64,000 nt of DNA from Maledivibacter halophilus (GCF_900167445.1 NZ_FUZT01000004.1:124001-188000); one strand, 5' to 3'; positions 54,605 to 63,439 are shown, numbered from the stretch's first letter. A program made the numbers and translations. The notes: a model not told the origin generated them from the letters alone.

Positions 54605-55378
54605 ATGAGTAATTTACTTAAAGATAAAAATATTTTAATTATGGGTGTTGCCAATAAATGGAGTATTGCTTGGAGTATTTCAAAGAAATTTATTGGTGAA
54701 AAAGCTAATGTGACATTTACATACTTTGGGGAAAAAAGCAAAGCAAATTTAGAAAAGTTTTTAAAGCAAGAAGGCATTGAAAATGCGACCCTGATTTCTT
54801 GTGATGTTACCAAGGATGAAGATATTCAAAGAGCCTTTGAAGAACTTAAGGATAAAATGGGAGTTCTTCATGGTGTTGTCCATAGTATAGCCTTTGCTAA
54901 TAAAGAAGAATTGCAAGGGTTTTATTATAATACTTCTAGAGAAGGATATTTAATGGCTCAGGATATTAGTTCATATTCATTGGTGGCTGTTTCAAGATAT
55001 GCCAAACCATTAATGACGGAAGGTGGAAGTATAGTTACACTGACTTATCTTGGATCAGAAAGAGCAATAAAAAATTATAATGTTATGGGAGTGGCTAAAG
55101 CAGCTTTAGAGGCAAGTGTTAGATATTTGGCCGTTGATCTTGGGCCTAGTAATATTACGGTTAATTCTATTTCTGCTGGCCCCATAAAAACTACTTCTGC
55201 AAAGGGAGTTAAAAATTTTTCCGCATTATTAAAGGGGTTTGAGGAAGTTGCTCCAATGAGAAGACTGGTAAAAACAGAGGAAGTGGCAAATACGGCATTA
55301 TTCCTTTGTAGTGATCTAGGAACAGGCGTTACCGGTGAAAATATCCATGTGGACTGTGGGTATCATATTGTAGGATAA
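54605..55378 (+). CDS. fabI: Enoyl-[acyl-carrier-protein] reductase FabI
   Basis: A 257-aa short-chain reductase that completes each round of fatty-acid elongation using NAD(P)H. Seen: the FabI-type cofactor motif MGVANKWSIAWSIS (G-x5-S-x4-I, instead of the SDR TGxxxGxG), SCDVTKDEDIQ, HSIAFANKEELQG, the catalytic pair Y158-x6-K165 (NYNVMGVAKAALEASVRYLA), and SISAGPIKTTSAKGV followed by ENIHVDCGYHIVG. I choose the ATG at 54605, after AAGGAGG; the TTG at 54578 lacks a site. FabI is the triclosan-sensitive form. The gene is monocistronic and not in a fab cluster. Confidence 0.94.
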   Translation: MSNLLKDKNILIMGVANKWSIAWSISKKFIGEKANVTFTYFGEKSKANLEKFLKQEGIENATLISCDVTKDEDIQRAFEELKDKMGVLHGVVHSIAFANKEELQGFYYNTSREGYLMAQDISSYSLVAVSRYAKPLMTEGGSIVTLTYLGSERAIKNYNVMGVAKAALEASVRYLAVDLGPSNITVNSISAGPIKTTSAKGVKNFSALLKGFEEVAPMRRLVKTEEVANTALFLCSDLGTGVTGENIHVDCGYHIVG

Positions 55379-55421
55379 TAAATATAAAAAAACCATTCAT
55401 AAAAATTTAGAAATTACAAAT

Positions 55422-55446
55422 CCAAATGCTTCTTAGAAGCATTTGG
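55422..55446. terminator. Bidirectional terminator between fabI and the GmhB-like gene
   Basis: Perfect 11-bp arms CCAAATGCTTC and GAAGCATTTGG with a 3-base loop, sitting between the convergent stop codons. Confidence 0.8.
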
Positions 55447-55947
55447 TTATTGCAAAATAATTTTAACTGCCTCTAATAGATTTTCTACTGTATAATCTGC
55501 TTTTTTATAAGATTTTCCTATTTTTATTGTTTTACATCCAGCTTTAATTCCTGCCTCAATATCCACATCTCTATCCCCAATCATGAAGGAGGATTGCAAA
55601 TTAATATTGTATTTTTCAGCAAGTTTTTTGATCATGCCTGGAGAGGGTTTCCTACAATTACATTTTGTCCTAAAATGGGGACAAAATTCTATTTCATCTA
55701 TGTTTGCCCCTGCTTTTTCAATTTCCTTTAATAATTTTATATGGATTTCATTTAAATCTTTTTCTTTAAAGTATCCCATTTCGATTCCACCTTGATTTGT
55801 AACAATAAAAACATAATATCCAGCAGTATTTAAATGTAATATAGACTGTGCAGACCAAGGGTACAATTTTAAGTCCTGTGGTCTATTTACAGGTTTATAA
55901 TTGTCATTTATAACACCATCTCTGTCTAAGAAAACAGCTTTATTCAT
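55447..55947 (-). CDS. HAD-IIIA phosphatase, GmhB-like
   Basis: A 166-aa phosphatase. Seen: AVFLDRDGVINDNY with D8/D10 (motif I), FIVTNQGGIEMGYF (motif II), the zinc loop CPHFRTKCNCRKPSPGM (C-x-H-x5-C-x-C), and MIGDRDVDIEAGIKAGCKTI (motif IV). These fit D-glycero-D-manno-heptose 1,7-bisphosphate 7-phosphatase; the N-terminal half of HisB is the nearest alternative. The start at 55947 follows GGAGGT. A Gram-positive without LPS could use it for heptose in S-layer or exopolysaccharide glycans, or as a histidinol-phosphate phosphatase. No other heptose gene is present in the window. Confidence 0.82.
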   Translation of the reverse strand: MNKAVFLDRDGVINDNYKPVNRPQDLKLYPWSAQSILHLNTAGYYVFIVTNQGGIEMGYFKEKDLNEIHIKLLKEIEKAGANIDEIEFCPHFRTKCNCRKPSPGMIKKLAEKYNINLQSSFMIGDRDVDIEAGIKAGCKTIKIGKSYKKADYTVENLLEAVKIILQ

Positions 55948-56180
55948 AAGTGTAACCTCCAATGATATAGTGAAACAAATTAAAGTCTTTACTTAAATCT
56001 TTATAATTAGGTATGATATTAATGTTAACAAAAAATTCATTAAAAAAATATAGTTTTTTATGGTAAAATAAAATTTAGGTGATTTCATTTTGATATTATT
56101 GTATTAGAATTTAATAATGTTAGTAATTATTATACCTTAGATTCATTAATATATGTTAGAAATATGAAAATTAAAGGTTG

Positions 56181-56230
56181 AAGAAATTGCATAACTCAAA
56201 TTTGCTCGATTGATATTCTATAATATGGAT
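56181..56230 (-). repeat. Partial copy of the dispersed palindromic repeat
   Basis: GAAGAAATTGCATAACTCAA followed by ATTTGCTCG and TCTATAATATGG matches the reverse complement of the right half of the full copies. The other half is missing. It lies just before the O-antigen-ligase-like gene. Confidence 0.5.
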
Positions 56231-56253
56231 TTATTTTTTTCGGAGGAATAAAA

Positions 56254-57429
56254 GTGAAACAGAATATGGTTTTTAAATTAGTATTAATATTGGCATTAAT
56301 GACTAGTTCGGTTATGCCATTTTCTGGATATATAGTTTTTTTTATATTATTTTCTTTCTTACTATTTAGAGGAGGACTGAATAAACTGTTTTACTTGTTA
56401 AAAGAAGATAAGTTTATTCTATTTTTTCTTATATACATTTTATTTTTATTAATTAAGTCTAATTATAAGATTGATAGCTTAATAGGGTCTATGGTTGTTT
56501 ATATATCTATATTTATTTATTTTTCAATAAGAAAGTATGTTAATTCGATTAATGATACTATAGACATATTTAAATATTTTGTTATTAGTAATATAATAAT
56601 TTCTATATACGGTATTATTCAGTTCTATTTTATCAGTGATGCATATTTTGCTTCCAGTTGGGTGGATAGTAACATATACAGTATTAATATGAGGGCATAT
56701 TCAAGTCTTATAAATCCAAATGTTCTGGGAGGTTATCTAGTATTTTGTATATGTCTTCAGTTAAAATCACTTGAAAATATTAGATCTAGAAAAGTAAATA
56801 TAATATCTTTAATCTTGTCTAGTTTATGTTTAATATTGACCTATTCTAGAGGAGCATGGATAACTTTGCTTGTTGTAGTATTTTTAATGTACTTTCATAG
56901 AAAAAGAATAGTATATATTTTCTATTCATTAGTTTTTTTTGTAGCTATAACTATCATTAACGGAAGCAGTGGGCTGGAAAGAATTAGTTTAAATAATGCT
57001 TTGAATGATCACAGTTTTCATTATAGGATTGATATATATAAATCTGTCCTTGAGATAATAAGACAGAATTTTTTATTTGGTACTGGTCTAAACACTATGA
57101 AACACTACATAAGTAATTATTCACAAGTAATAGAAGCACCAGTGGATCATGCACATAATATTATTTTAAATATAATTGGTGAAACAGGATTTGTTGGATT
57201 AGTTTTTTTTAGTATTTTTTTTATTTCTCTAATAAAAGATATATTTTTAATGTATAAGTTCCAAGATGAAATTTATCAAGATATTTCTATATCTAGTTTT
57301 TTAGCTTTTTTTTCTATAATTATACATGGAATGGTAGATGCACCTATTGTTGCTCCACAATTTTTATTTTTTGTGATTATTATTTATAGTTTTGTAAAAA
57401 ATATAAAATACTATGATATTCTTAAATAA
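56254..57429 (+). CDS. O-antigen ligase/polymerase-like membrane protein (Wzy_C family)
   Basis: A 391-aa integral membrane protein with about eleven hydrophobic segments. Seen: YSSLINPNVLGGYLVFCICLQL, LILTYSRGAWITLLVVVFLMYF, and after a large loop LFGTGLNTMKHYISNYSQVIEAPVDHAHNIILNIIGETGFVGL. The SRG-W and HAHN-x-x-L features are those of the O-antigen ligase / Wzy polymerase family. Such enzymes transfer or polymerise lipid-linked glycans at the outer membrane face. In Gram-positives the acceptor may be a teichoic acid or surface glycan. The start is GTG at 56254 after CGGAGGAA. Its partner genes are not present. Confidence 0.85.
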   Translation: MKQNMVFKLVLILALMTSSVMPFSGYIVFFILFSFLLFRGGLNKLFYLLKEDKFILFFLIYILFLLIKSNYKIDSLIGSMVVYISIFIYFSIRKYVNSINDTIDIFKYFVISNIIISIYGIIQFYFISDAYFASSWVDSNIYSINMRAYSSLINPNVLGGYLVFCICLQLKSLENIRSRKVNIISLILSSLCLILTYSRGAWITLLVVVFLMYFHRKRIVYIFYSLVFFVAITIINGSSGLERISLNNALNDHSFHYRIDIYKSVLEIIRQNFLFGTGLNTMKHYISNYSQVIEAPVDHAHNIILNIIGETGFVGLVFFSIFFISLIKDIFLMYKFQDEIYQDISISSFLAFFSIIIHGMVDAPIVAPQFLFFVIIIYSFVKNIKYYDILK

Positions 57430-57482
57430 ATGTATTGGACCTTTATTAAAGCAATAGAAATATTAGTGGAGGGGACTTTTGT

Positions 57483-58046
57483 ATGGAACAAGATATACTA
57501 GCTTTAAAAAGAGCTATTTTTGAGCTAGAAAAAAATAATTCTTCCAATGATAAAAGTAAAATATTAAGTAACATAGATAATATTATAAGTATTTGTGAAA
57601 GCCTTAAACATAATATAGAAAAACAAGAAAAAAATATGTATAAGAATATTAAATGTATAGGAATTAACACAATTTCATTTATTTATAAACCTATGCTTGT
57701 AAAAAATTATTTCGAAGGGGATTATATTATTAGATTTTCAGAACAAAGAACAAAGGACTTGCAAGAGGCTAAAGCGTTACATGCCCATAATGAGTTCTGG
57801 ATTCAGCATAGAACTATAAAAGGCAATGTCTTTGGGTCTGTTCCAAAGGAATTACTAAATGAAAAATCTATAAAATCTCTTTTGCGTAGTGGATGGAAGG
57901 AAGTAGAAGTAGATATAATTGAAGTAAAGGGAGATTATAAAAGTCCAAAAGAAATAGTTAAATTTTGTGAAAATACTTTTAGATATTATATTCTTTTACA
58001 AGAAGAGTCAACTAATGCATATTTAATATTGGAGTATAAAATATAA
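57483..58046 (+). CDS. Conserved-looking protein of unknown function
   Basis: A 187-aa soluble protein that I do not recognise. The first ~55 residues are helical and charged, likely a coiled coil (LALKRAIFELEKNNSSNDKSKILSNIDNIISICESLKHNIEKQEKN). A mixed alpha/beta part follows with IRFSEQRTKDLQEAKALHAHNEFWIQH and KFCENTFRYYILLQEES. There is no signal peptide or membrane segment. TGGAGGGGAC precedes the ATG, and codon use resembles its neighbours, so it is very likely a real gene. It follows the ligase-like gene by 53 bp and may be in the same transcript. Confidence 0.6.
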   Translation: MEQDILALKRAIFELEKNNSSNDKSKILSNIDNIISICESLKHNIEKQEKNMYKNIKCIGINTISFIYKPMLVKNYFEGDYIIRFSEQRTKDLQEAKALHAHNEFWIQHRTIKGNVFGSVPKELLNEKSIKSLLRSGWKEVEVDIIEVKGDYKSPKEIVKFCENTFRYYILLQEESTNAYLILEYKI

Positions 58047-58082
58047 TATTTAATTTTGCCAATTAATATAGATGTCTCATTA

Positions 58083-58150
58083 ATTGAGGAAATCCTATCA
58101 CTATGATTTGGCAAAATTCTATAATATATGAAGAAATTATGCAATTTATT
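58083..58150 (-). repeat. Partial copy of the dispersed palindromic repeat
   Basis: ATTGAGGAAATCC, GATTTGGCAAAATT and ATAATATATG correspond to the reverse complement of the right half of full copies. It ends with ATTATGCAATTT. Confidence 0.55.
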
Positions 58151-58165
58151 TGTATATTATGAATA

Positions 58166-58975
58166 TTATAGAAATTTTTCTTTGACCTTATTCCAGAAAT
58201 TATATTCTTTGAATCTTAGAAGTTTTATCTTTAATTCCGATAATCTCACTTGAACTTCAACTGTTTCATTATATCTATGTTCAGTCCCATCAGTTACTAT
58301 TAAAACTGAATTCTCATATGTATATTCAGGGAAAATTTTTATAGTTGCATGCTCAGGAACAATTATACTTGAAGTAAATGATCGATATGCAATTGTATTT
58401 ATAGGAGCTATAGGTGTAATTTGTAGCAGATTGAGCCTAGGGTCTACTATACTACCTCCCAATGAGTAATTATAGGCAGTACTGCCTGTGGGAGTAGATA
58501 TTAAAATACCATCACCACTGAATTTTTCTAAAAAATCTTCAGCTAAAGATAGGTTTAAATGTATTGTTCTAGATTTAAAGCCTTTGATAACAATTTCATT
58601 TATTCCAAGGATCTCATTACAACTATTACCTGTGCATATCAGACCTTCAACGGGGCTGATTTCATCGATTCTATAATCCCCCTTTTTATATTTAAATATG
58701 AATTCATCCAATTCGCGGGGAGATAGATCTTGGAAAAAACCAAGGTGTCCAGTATTGATACCTATAATTGGAATGTCGGGGAAATTATATTTGTGGAGGG
58801 TTCTAAGGAATGATCCGTCACCTCCGATACATATAATTAAATCTGCATTTGGCTCAAAGTTTTCAGTAACGATAAAATCACTTTTTTCAAGTTTTCGTTT
58901 CAATATTCTTTCTGTTTCTTTAGATACCGACTTGTTATTTGATACTATGTTTATTTTTTTATTTGCTAAGTACAT
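58166..58975 (-). CDS. nadK: NAD kinase
   Basis: A 269-aa cytoplasmic kinase making NADP+ from NAD+ and ATP. Seen: the glycine-rich catalytic motif LIICIGGDGSFLRTLHKY, IGINTGHLGFF, the second signature DGILISTPTGSTAYNYSLGGSIVDP with the NAD-contacting NYSLGG, and LQITPIAP near the C-terminus. Length is normal for the bacterial enzyme. AAAGGAGG precedes the ATG. It is divergent from the pseudouridine synthase gene. In many clostridia nadK sits with argR/recN; that context is absent. Confidence 0.94.
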   Translation of the reverse strand: MYLANKKINIVSNNKSVSKETERILKRKLEKSDFIVTENFEPNADLIICIGGDGSFLRTLHKYNFPDIPIIGINTGHLGFFQDLSPRELDEFIFKYKKGDYRIDEISPVEGLICTGNSCNEILGINEIVIKGFKSRTIHLNLSLAEDFLEKFSGDGILISTPTGSTAYNYSLGGSIVDPRLNLLQITPIAPINTIAYRSFTSSIIVPEHATIKIFPEYTYENSVLIVTDGTEHRYNETVEVQVRLSELKIKLLRFKEYNFWNKVKEKFL

Positions 58976-59169
58976 ATATAATCCTCCTTTTGCACATTTA
59001 AAAGTTGGTGTTGAGTCAATCTATTTTAAAACCAGAAGAATAATCTTAGTATTGCTGTTGAATAAAATAAAAATTCCTTAGAAACATATAAAATAATATA
59101 TAGGAATATTGTTTTTATTTTAACTTATTTAAGCATCTCTTTCAACTTATATAATTTTGGGGTGATGAA

Positions 59170-60078
59170 ATGAACAATAAAATAAACTCTAATACATTGA
59201 TATATAAAATAGAAAAAGAAGATACAGGTATAAAATTAAAGGAAGTTTTATATGATAAACTCAAGCTTTCTGGGAGATTAGCTCGGAAAATTAAAAGAAG
59301 TAAAAATATCTTTGTGAATGATTATAATATTTCTTTAGATAGCAGTCTGAGAAAAGGGGACATAGTGAAGGTTATAATGCCTAATGAAACTAACAATTTT
59401 AAACCTCAGGATATTCCTATAGACGTTGCTTATGAAGATATGGATCTTCTAATCATAAATAAGCAACCTAATATTGTAGTGCATCCTACAAAGGGGCATT
59501 ATGATAATACAATAGCCAATGGATTAGCTAATTATTTACAAAAAACTGGACAAGTATTTAAGATAAGATTTATTAATAGACTTGATATGAATACCTCAGG
59601 GTTATTAATGATAGCTAAAAATCCCTTTGCACAGCAAAAATTGTCTGATCAAATGAGTAAAAATGCTGTAGAAAAGAAATATTTAGCAGTTGTAAGGGGA
59701 GTGATAAAAAACAAATATGGTACAGTAGATGTTCCAATAGGTTTGACAGATGAGGACCGAATACAGAGAAAGGTAATTAAAGATGGTCGAAGAAGTATTA
59801 CCCATTATCAGGTACTTGATAGTTATAATGATGCCAGCCTAGTAAGATTAACTCTTGAAACAGGTAGAACACATCAAATAAGGGTACATATGAAATATAT
59901 AGGTCATCCAATAATCGGTGATGAATTATATGGATATGTAGATAAGGAATTAATCAATAGACAGGCATTACATGCTGAAACTCTAAGATTCTATCAGCCA
60001 AGGACAGGAGAAGAAAAATTAGTAAGGGCTGAAATGCCTCAAGATATAGAGCAATTGATTACAAAATTAAAGAAATAA
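59170..60078 (+). CDS. RluA family pseudouridine synthase
   Basis: A 302-aa RNA-modifying enzyme that isomerises uridine in rRNA or tRNA. An N-terminal S4 RNA-binding domain (about 20-80; LSGRLARKIKRSKNIFVNDYNIS, LRKGDIVKVIMP) is followed by the catalytic domain. The motif FINRLDMNTSGLLMIAKN carries the nucleophilic aspartate of HRLD-x-x-TSG, and YLAVVRG, RRSITHYQVL and LETGRTHQIRVHMKYIGHPIIGD follow. The HRLD histidine is replaced by asparagine (NRLD), a known variant in several paralogues. The exact uridine cannot be told. GGGGTGATG is the start site; a bidirectional terminator follows. Confidence 0.9.
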   Translation: MNNKINSNTLIYKIEKEDTGIKLKEVLYDKLKLSGRLARKIKRSKNIFVNDYNISLDSSLRKGDIVKVIMPNETNNFKPQDIPIDVAYEDMDLLIINKQPNIVVHPTKGHYDNTIANGLANYLQKTGQVFKIRFINRLDMNTSGLLMIAKNPFAQQKLSDQMSKNAVEKKYLAVVRGVIKNKYGTVDVPIGLTDEDRIQRKVIKDGRRSITHYQVLDSYNDASLVRLTLETGRTHQIRVHMKYIGHPIIGDELYGYVDKELINRQALHAETLRFYQPRTGEEKLVRAEMPQDIEQLITKLKK

Positions 60079-60091
60079 ATTAATAAAGTTA

Positions 60092-60122
60092 AATACCAAA
60101 GCGACAAACACGCTTTGGTATT
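60092..60122. terminator. Bidirectional terminator between the pseudouridine synthase and YaaR genes
   Basis: AATACCAAAGCG / CGCTTTGGTATT perfect 12-bp arms with a 7-base loop between convergent genes. Confidence 0.8.
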
Positions 60123-60123
60123 A

Positions 60124-60570
60124 TTACATAAAAATGTCCAATAACATACCTTTAATTTCATCTAATCTATTTAGAATTTTCAATTTGTCCTTTTCATTTT
60201 TAAGGAAATCTTTTGTTAAGTTTTCTAATTCTTCATCAACTAGCTTGACCATAGACATTATTCTATGTCTTCCTCTCCTGTCAAGAAAATTTTCTTTCTT
60301 AAATTTATGTGAGTTATTAACTGTCAAATTTAAAAATTCTTTTACTAGTTTCTTATATTTCAGGATATTATTCAAATAAAATTTTTTTTCTATTTTTTCA
60401 GCTTGTGTATTTATCTCATCTAATAAAATAGTTAGTTTTTCTTGTAGGGAATCTCCCTTAAGATCACTAAGTTTTGTAGAAAAATTGTTTTGGATTTCTT
60501 TTTGAATTTTATTTGAATCCTTGATTATTGGATTAATATTATTTTGGTTATTTATATCTGTTATTTTCAT
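60124..60570 (-). CDS. YaaR family protein (DUF327)
   Basis: A 148-aa small, charged, largely helical protein. The C-terminal block FLDRRGRHRIMSMVKLVDEELENLTKDFLKNEKDKLKILNRLDEIKGMLLDI matches the YaaR/DUF327 family of Firmicutes; the N-terminal ~45 residues are variable and low in complexity (NNQNNINPIIKDSNK). Function is unknown; family genes often lie near DNA replication genes, a context not seen here. I choose the ATG at 60570 after GAGGTG; the longer frame has no ribosome site. Confidence 0.8.
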   Translation of the reverse strand: MKITDINNQNNINPIIKDSNKIQKEIQNNFSTKLSDLKGDSLQEKLTILLDEINTQAEKIEKKFYLNNILKYKKLVKEFLNLTVNNSHKFKKENFLDRRGRHRIMSMVKLVDEELENLTKDFLKNEKDKLKILNRLDEIKGMLLDIFM

Positions 60571-60744
60571 ATAATATTCACACCTCATTTGCATTACTAT
60601 AAATCAAAGAAGTAATTTTTGAAATAATATATATAATTGTCTCTATTATATATTTCGGACAAATAATACATTATTTTTACTATATTTTTATTATTTAAAT
60701 TAATAAGATTTAGATGGACACTTTTATTTTATATATATATAGGT

Positions 60745-60750
60745 TATAAT
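60745..60750 (+). promoter_or_regulatory. Probable -10 box of the 6S RNA gene
   Basis: TATAAT at 60745, about ten bases before the expected 5' end of the RNA. The -35 element is unclear: TGGACA at 60715 is 24 bases away, too far for a standard sigma-A promoter. Confidence 0.4.
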
Positions 60751-60759
60751 ATATATAAT

Positions 60760-60940
60760 AATATAAGCCTAGGATGTTCGTTAAAGCCTTGAAATTCAAC
60801 CACCAATAAGCATCCGGGAGTTCGGGTTTCTCTGTGGATAACAGGCCTCGCTTTGTGGAAGTTTGAAGCATGGAATAGAACACCCACCTAGTTGATACCG
60901 GGTGTGAATTTCCAAGGTGACGGCATCTTGGGTATATTAT
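60760..60940 (+). ncRNA. ssrS: 6S RNA
   Basis: An unusually GC-rich stretch of about 170 bases between YaaR and the flippase gene. The ends pair fully: CCTAGGATG (60768-60776) with CATCTTGGG (60924-60932). The 5' part GATGTTCGTTAAAG and 3' part GACGGCATCTTGGG match the closing stem of known 6S RNAs (GATGTTCGCAAGC and GGCGGCATCTCGG in E. coli). The middle offers further long pairing (GAACACCC with GGGTGTGAA-type segments), as expected for a promoter-mimicking hairpin. 6S RNA binds the housekeeping RNA polymerase holoenzyme and down-tunes transcription in stationary phase. A terminator follows directly. Confidence 0.88.
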
Positions 60941-60942
60941 CG

Positions 60943-60969
60943 AACCTTCATTTTTAATGAGGGTTTTTT
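60943..60969 (+). terminator. Terminator of the 6S RNA gene
   Basis: AACCTTCAT / ATGAGGGTT (one G-T pair) with a 5-base loop, followed by six T residues. Confidence 0.85.
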
Positions 60970-60981
60970 ACTGTTTTTGTC

Positions 60982-62529
60982 TTATTTAAAGGAAAAAAGG
61001 TATTTTAATGTTTTAAATTTAATACACCCTGTAATTATAATACATAATAAGTATACTATACCACCAATTAAAATGGAAATTATAATACCAAGATTTGCGT
61101 AAAGGCCCAAATTCACAAGATATTTATTACATATAAAAATTGCTAATGTCATGAGTAGTGAAGATATTATTGGTTTTAGTACATCATTAAATATTTTTAT
61201 CTTTAAAGTCACAAAGTGTTTTAAAGTAGTAAGATTTAAGAAGAATATTAAAAAAGAAGATAGTATAAAGCCGATTATAAACCCATGTATCCCAATTTTA
61301 GGGATAGCTACTAAATGATATATACAGATTAATTGTATTGTTGTACCGATTAAATGATTAATTGTCGTAATAATTTGTTTTCCTAGGCCGTGTAATATGC
61401 CTGCCATAATATGATGAAGACTTAAAAAAATCAAAGAAAAGGAAAAATATCTTAAGTATACTCCTACACTAGGTTTATTATAAAGAAAACCACAAATGGG
61501 GCCTCCAAAGAAAAAAAATATAAATGTAATAGGGATTGAAATAATCAATGTTACTTTTAAAGCAAGTAAGGATTTAAGTTCAATATTCCTAGTTTTTCTT
61601 AAAGCATTCTCTGATGAAATATTTGGAATAAGGTTTACAACAAAGGCAGAAGTAACAATAAAAGGAAGAAATAGTAGAGGAAGACTCATTCCTACTACCT
61701 CTCCAAATGCTGCAACGGATTCTTCTAAGCTATAGCCAGCAGTTTGTAATCTGCGAGGCACAAGAAACATATTAGCAGATTTCATAATTACTGATACTAG
61801 CTTGGATATGGTTATTGGTAAAGAAATAATAATTATTTTCCATAAGAGGGAAGCTGAACTAGTAAGGTTAAGTGATTTGTTATTGTTCAAATTATGTATA
61901 CTATATGATTTGAATTTAGAAACAAGAAGAATTAAGCCTCCAATTTCACCTATTGAAATTCCTAATGTGGCAATCATAACAGAAAAAGCTAAATCATTAG
62001 GATTTAAAATATATAAAATACTAATTACAAATGAAACCCTTAAAAGCTGTTCTACAATCTGAGCATTTGCCGCAGGCATAACTTTTTTTATTCCATAGTA
62101 ATAGCTTCTAAAGATAGAGGAAAGAGTAACAATTGGAATAGCAGGAATAAGAACCAATAGACTTTTTTTAAGTTTATTACTTTTTATTATATTTGATGTA
62201 ATGAATTCAATATTGTTAAAGGTTAAAATACATAAAATAATTGATATTGTAAGTCCTAATATTGAACTTATAAACAATGTTTTCTTACACCCTCTATAAT
62301 CATTTAGGGATATTTTTTGTGCAATAATCTTAGATACAGCAATTGGAATACCTGAGGAAGTTATAGTAATAATTACTAAAAAGACAGGGAAAACTAAATG
62401 GTATAATCCGATTCCCTCAGAACCTAAAAAACGTGACAATAGAATTTTGTAAAAGAAGCCTAAAAATCTTGCTAAAAAATTTGCCATTATTAATATAATT
62501 GTACTATATATAAATGAATTATTTTTCAA
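60982..62529 (-). CDS. MOP-superfamily flippase, SpoVB-like
   Basis: A 515-aa integral membrane protein with about 14 hydrophobic segments. Seen: the N-terminal ILIMANFLARFLGFFYKILLSRFLGSEGIGLYHLVFPVFLVIITITSSGIPIAVSKI, the classic opening of SpoVB/YtgP-type polysaccharide flippases. Also IPIVTLSSIFRSYYYGIKKVMPAA, FGEVVGMSLPLLFLPFIVTSAFVVNLIPNIS and HHIMAGILHGLGKQI. The family moves lipid-linked precursors across the membrane; SpoVB is needed for spore cortex. Whether this copy is the sporulation protein or a paralogue is open. It runs toward the 6S gene, with only 13 bp between its stop and the 6S terminator. Confidence 0.9.
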   Translation of the reverse strand: MKNNSFIYSTIILIMANFLARFLGFFYKILLSRFLGSEGIGLYHLVFPVFLVIITITSSGIPIAVSKIIAQKISLNDYRGCKKTLFISSILGLTISIILCILTFNNIEFITSNIIKSNKLKKSLLVLIPAIPIVTLSSIFRSYYYGIKKVMPAANAQIVEQLLRVSFVISILYILNPNDLAFSVMIATLGISIGEIGGLILLVSKFKSYSIHNLNNNKSLNLTSSASLLWKIIIISLPITISKLVSVIMKSANMFLVPRRLQTAGYSLEESVAAFGEVVGMSLPLLFLPFIVTSAFVVNLIPNISSENALRKTRNIELKSLLALKVTLIISIPITFIFFFFGGPICGFLYNKPSVGVYLRYFSFSLIFLSLHHIMAGILHGLGKQIITTINHLIGTTIQLICIYHLVAIPKIGIHGFIIGFILSSFLIFFLNLTTLKHFVTLKIKIFNDVLKPIISSLLMTLAIFICNKYLVNLGLYANLGIIISILIGGIVYLLCIIITGCIKFKTLKYLFSFK

Positions 62530-62714
62530 TTATAAACCCTCTTTCCTTTTTTCATATTCAATTTTGCCATTTCATCAAGTTTTTAATATTGGTATAATAA
62601 TTATTCTTAAAATAGATGAAATATGACAATATAAAATATTGAAAGAATAGATATACTTATGAATTTTTTTAGCTGATCCGAAGAATAATAGTATACATGT
62701 AAGGAGATGAAAAT

Positions 62715-62951
62715 ATGGAGCTGATTTGTCCACTATGTAATGGATTAATAGAATATAATATAGAATGTAGATTGTGTAATGAAAAAATGGAGGATAAGGG
62801 TAGAATAGCAGATTACTATGATAATTACAGCTCATACTTAGACATGAATATAACTGAATTAATAGATAAAGTTGAATATGATAAATGTGTACATCTATTT
62901 GTATGTTCAAATTGTAATAATGATAAAAGAATTGCAATTGATAAAATATAA
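62715..62951 (+). CDS. Small cysteine-rich zinc-ribbon-like protein
   Basis: A 78-aa protein. Seven cysteines in C-x2-C style: MELICPLCNGLIEYNIECRLCNEKM in the first 25 residues and KCVHLFVCSNCNNDKR at the C-terminus, with an acidic helical centre (MEDKGRIADYYDNYSSYLDMN). Such spacing suggests one or two zinc ribbons. I cannot name a family. GTAAGGAGATG precedes the ATG. It overlaps, on the other strand, a 120-codon open frame with no ribosome site and odd composition, which I judge to be a shadow. Confidence 0.65.
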   Translation: MELICPLCNGLIEYNIECRLCNEKMEDKGRIADYYDNYSSYLDMNITELIDKVEYDKCVHLFVCSNCNNDKRIAIDKI

Positions 62952-63140
62952 TATCTTAATTTTAAGTATTTTAATACATAAAAAAAATTTATAAAGATAG
63001 AATAATATTGAGTGCATATAGATATTCCAGCAAAACAGTTAATTTGTATATATCAAGATACTCAAGGATTCTAAAAGGCTTTATGTAAATTAATAGTTTT
63101 ACTTGAATTTCTATAAAGAGAATAAGGAGGTGCTAAGTCC

Positions 63141-63332
63141 ATGAATATGAATACTCGTGATACTATTATGAAAAAACTACTGGATGCTCAAGAAAATGTA
63201 CGCGATTATGAGATGTTTGCAAAACAAGTAGATGATGCTGAATTATCTAGTACATTCAAAAGATTTGCAGAAGAATCAGGTATGCAGGCAAGAAAATTAC
63301 AAGAATTTATTGATAAATACGATAATCAATAA
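63141..63332 (+). CDS. Small helical protein, half-ferritin-like
   Basis: A 63-aa protein, almost all helix: MKKLLDAQENVRDYEMFAKQVDDAELSSTFKRFAEESGMQARKLQEFIDKY. The pattern E-x2-x2-Y ... FAEESGMQARKLQEF resembles one helix pair of rubrerythrin/ferritin-like proteins, but the usual E-x2-H metal pair is EESGMQ, so iron binding is unlikely. GGAGGTGC precedes the ATG and a terminator follows at once, which supports a real gene. Small proteins of this kind occur widely in clostridia; function unknown. Confidence 0.6.
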   Translation: MNMNTRDTIMKKLLDAQENVRDYEMFAKQVDDAELSSTFKRFAEESGMQARKLQEFIDKYDNQ

Positions 63333-63360
63333 AGTGTGGAGTTTCCCACACTTTATTTTT
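63331..63360 (+). terminator. Terminator after the small helical protein gene
   Basis: AAAGTGTGG / CCACACTTT with a 6-base loop overlapping the stop codon, followed by ATTTTTG. Confidence 0.85.
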
Positions 63361-63439
63361 GTAGTAGACAGATAAATTAAATTGTTATTGCATTTAAAGC
63401 AAAATATTTAATTTGCTAGTATAAACAGGTTAAATTAAG

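Noticed and set aside
60768..60932. Riboswitch interpretation of the GC-rich element before the flippase
   Set aside because: No gene follows on its strand, and both ends match the closing stem of 6S RNA.
62575..62937. 120-codon minus-strand frame opposite the zinc-ribbon gene
   Set aside because: It has no ribosome site and a Tyr/His/Ile-rich composition typical of antisense to AT-rich genes; the plus-strand gene has a good site and CxxC motifs.
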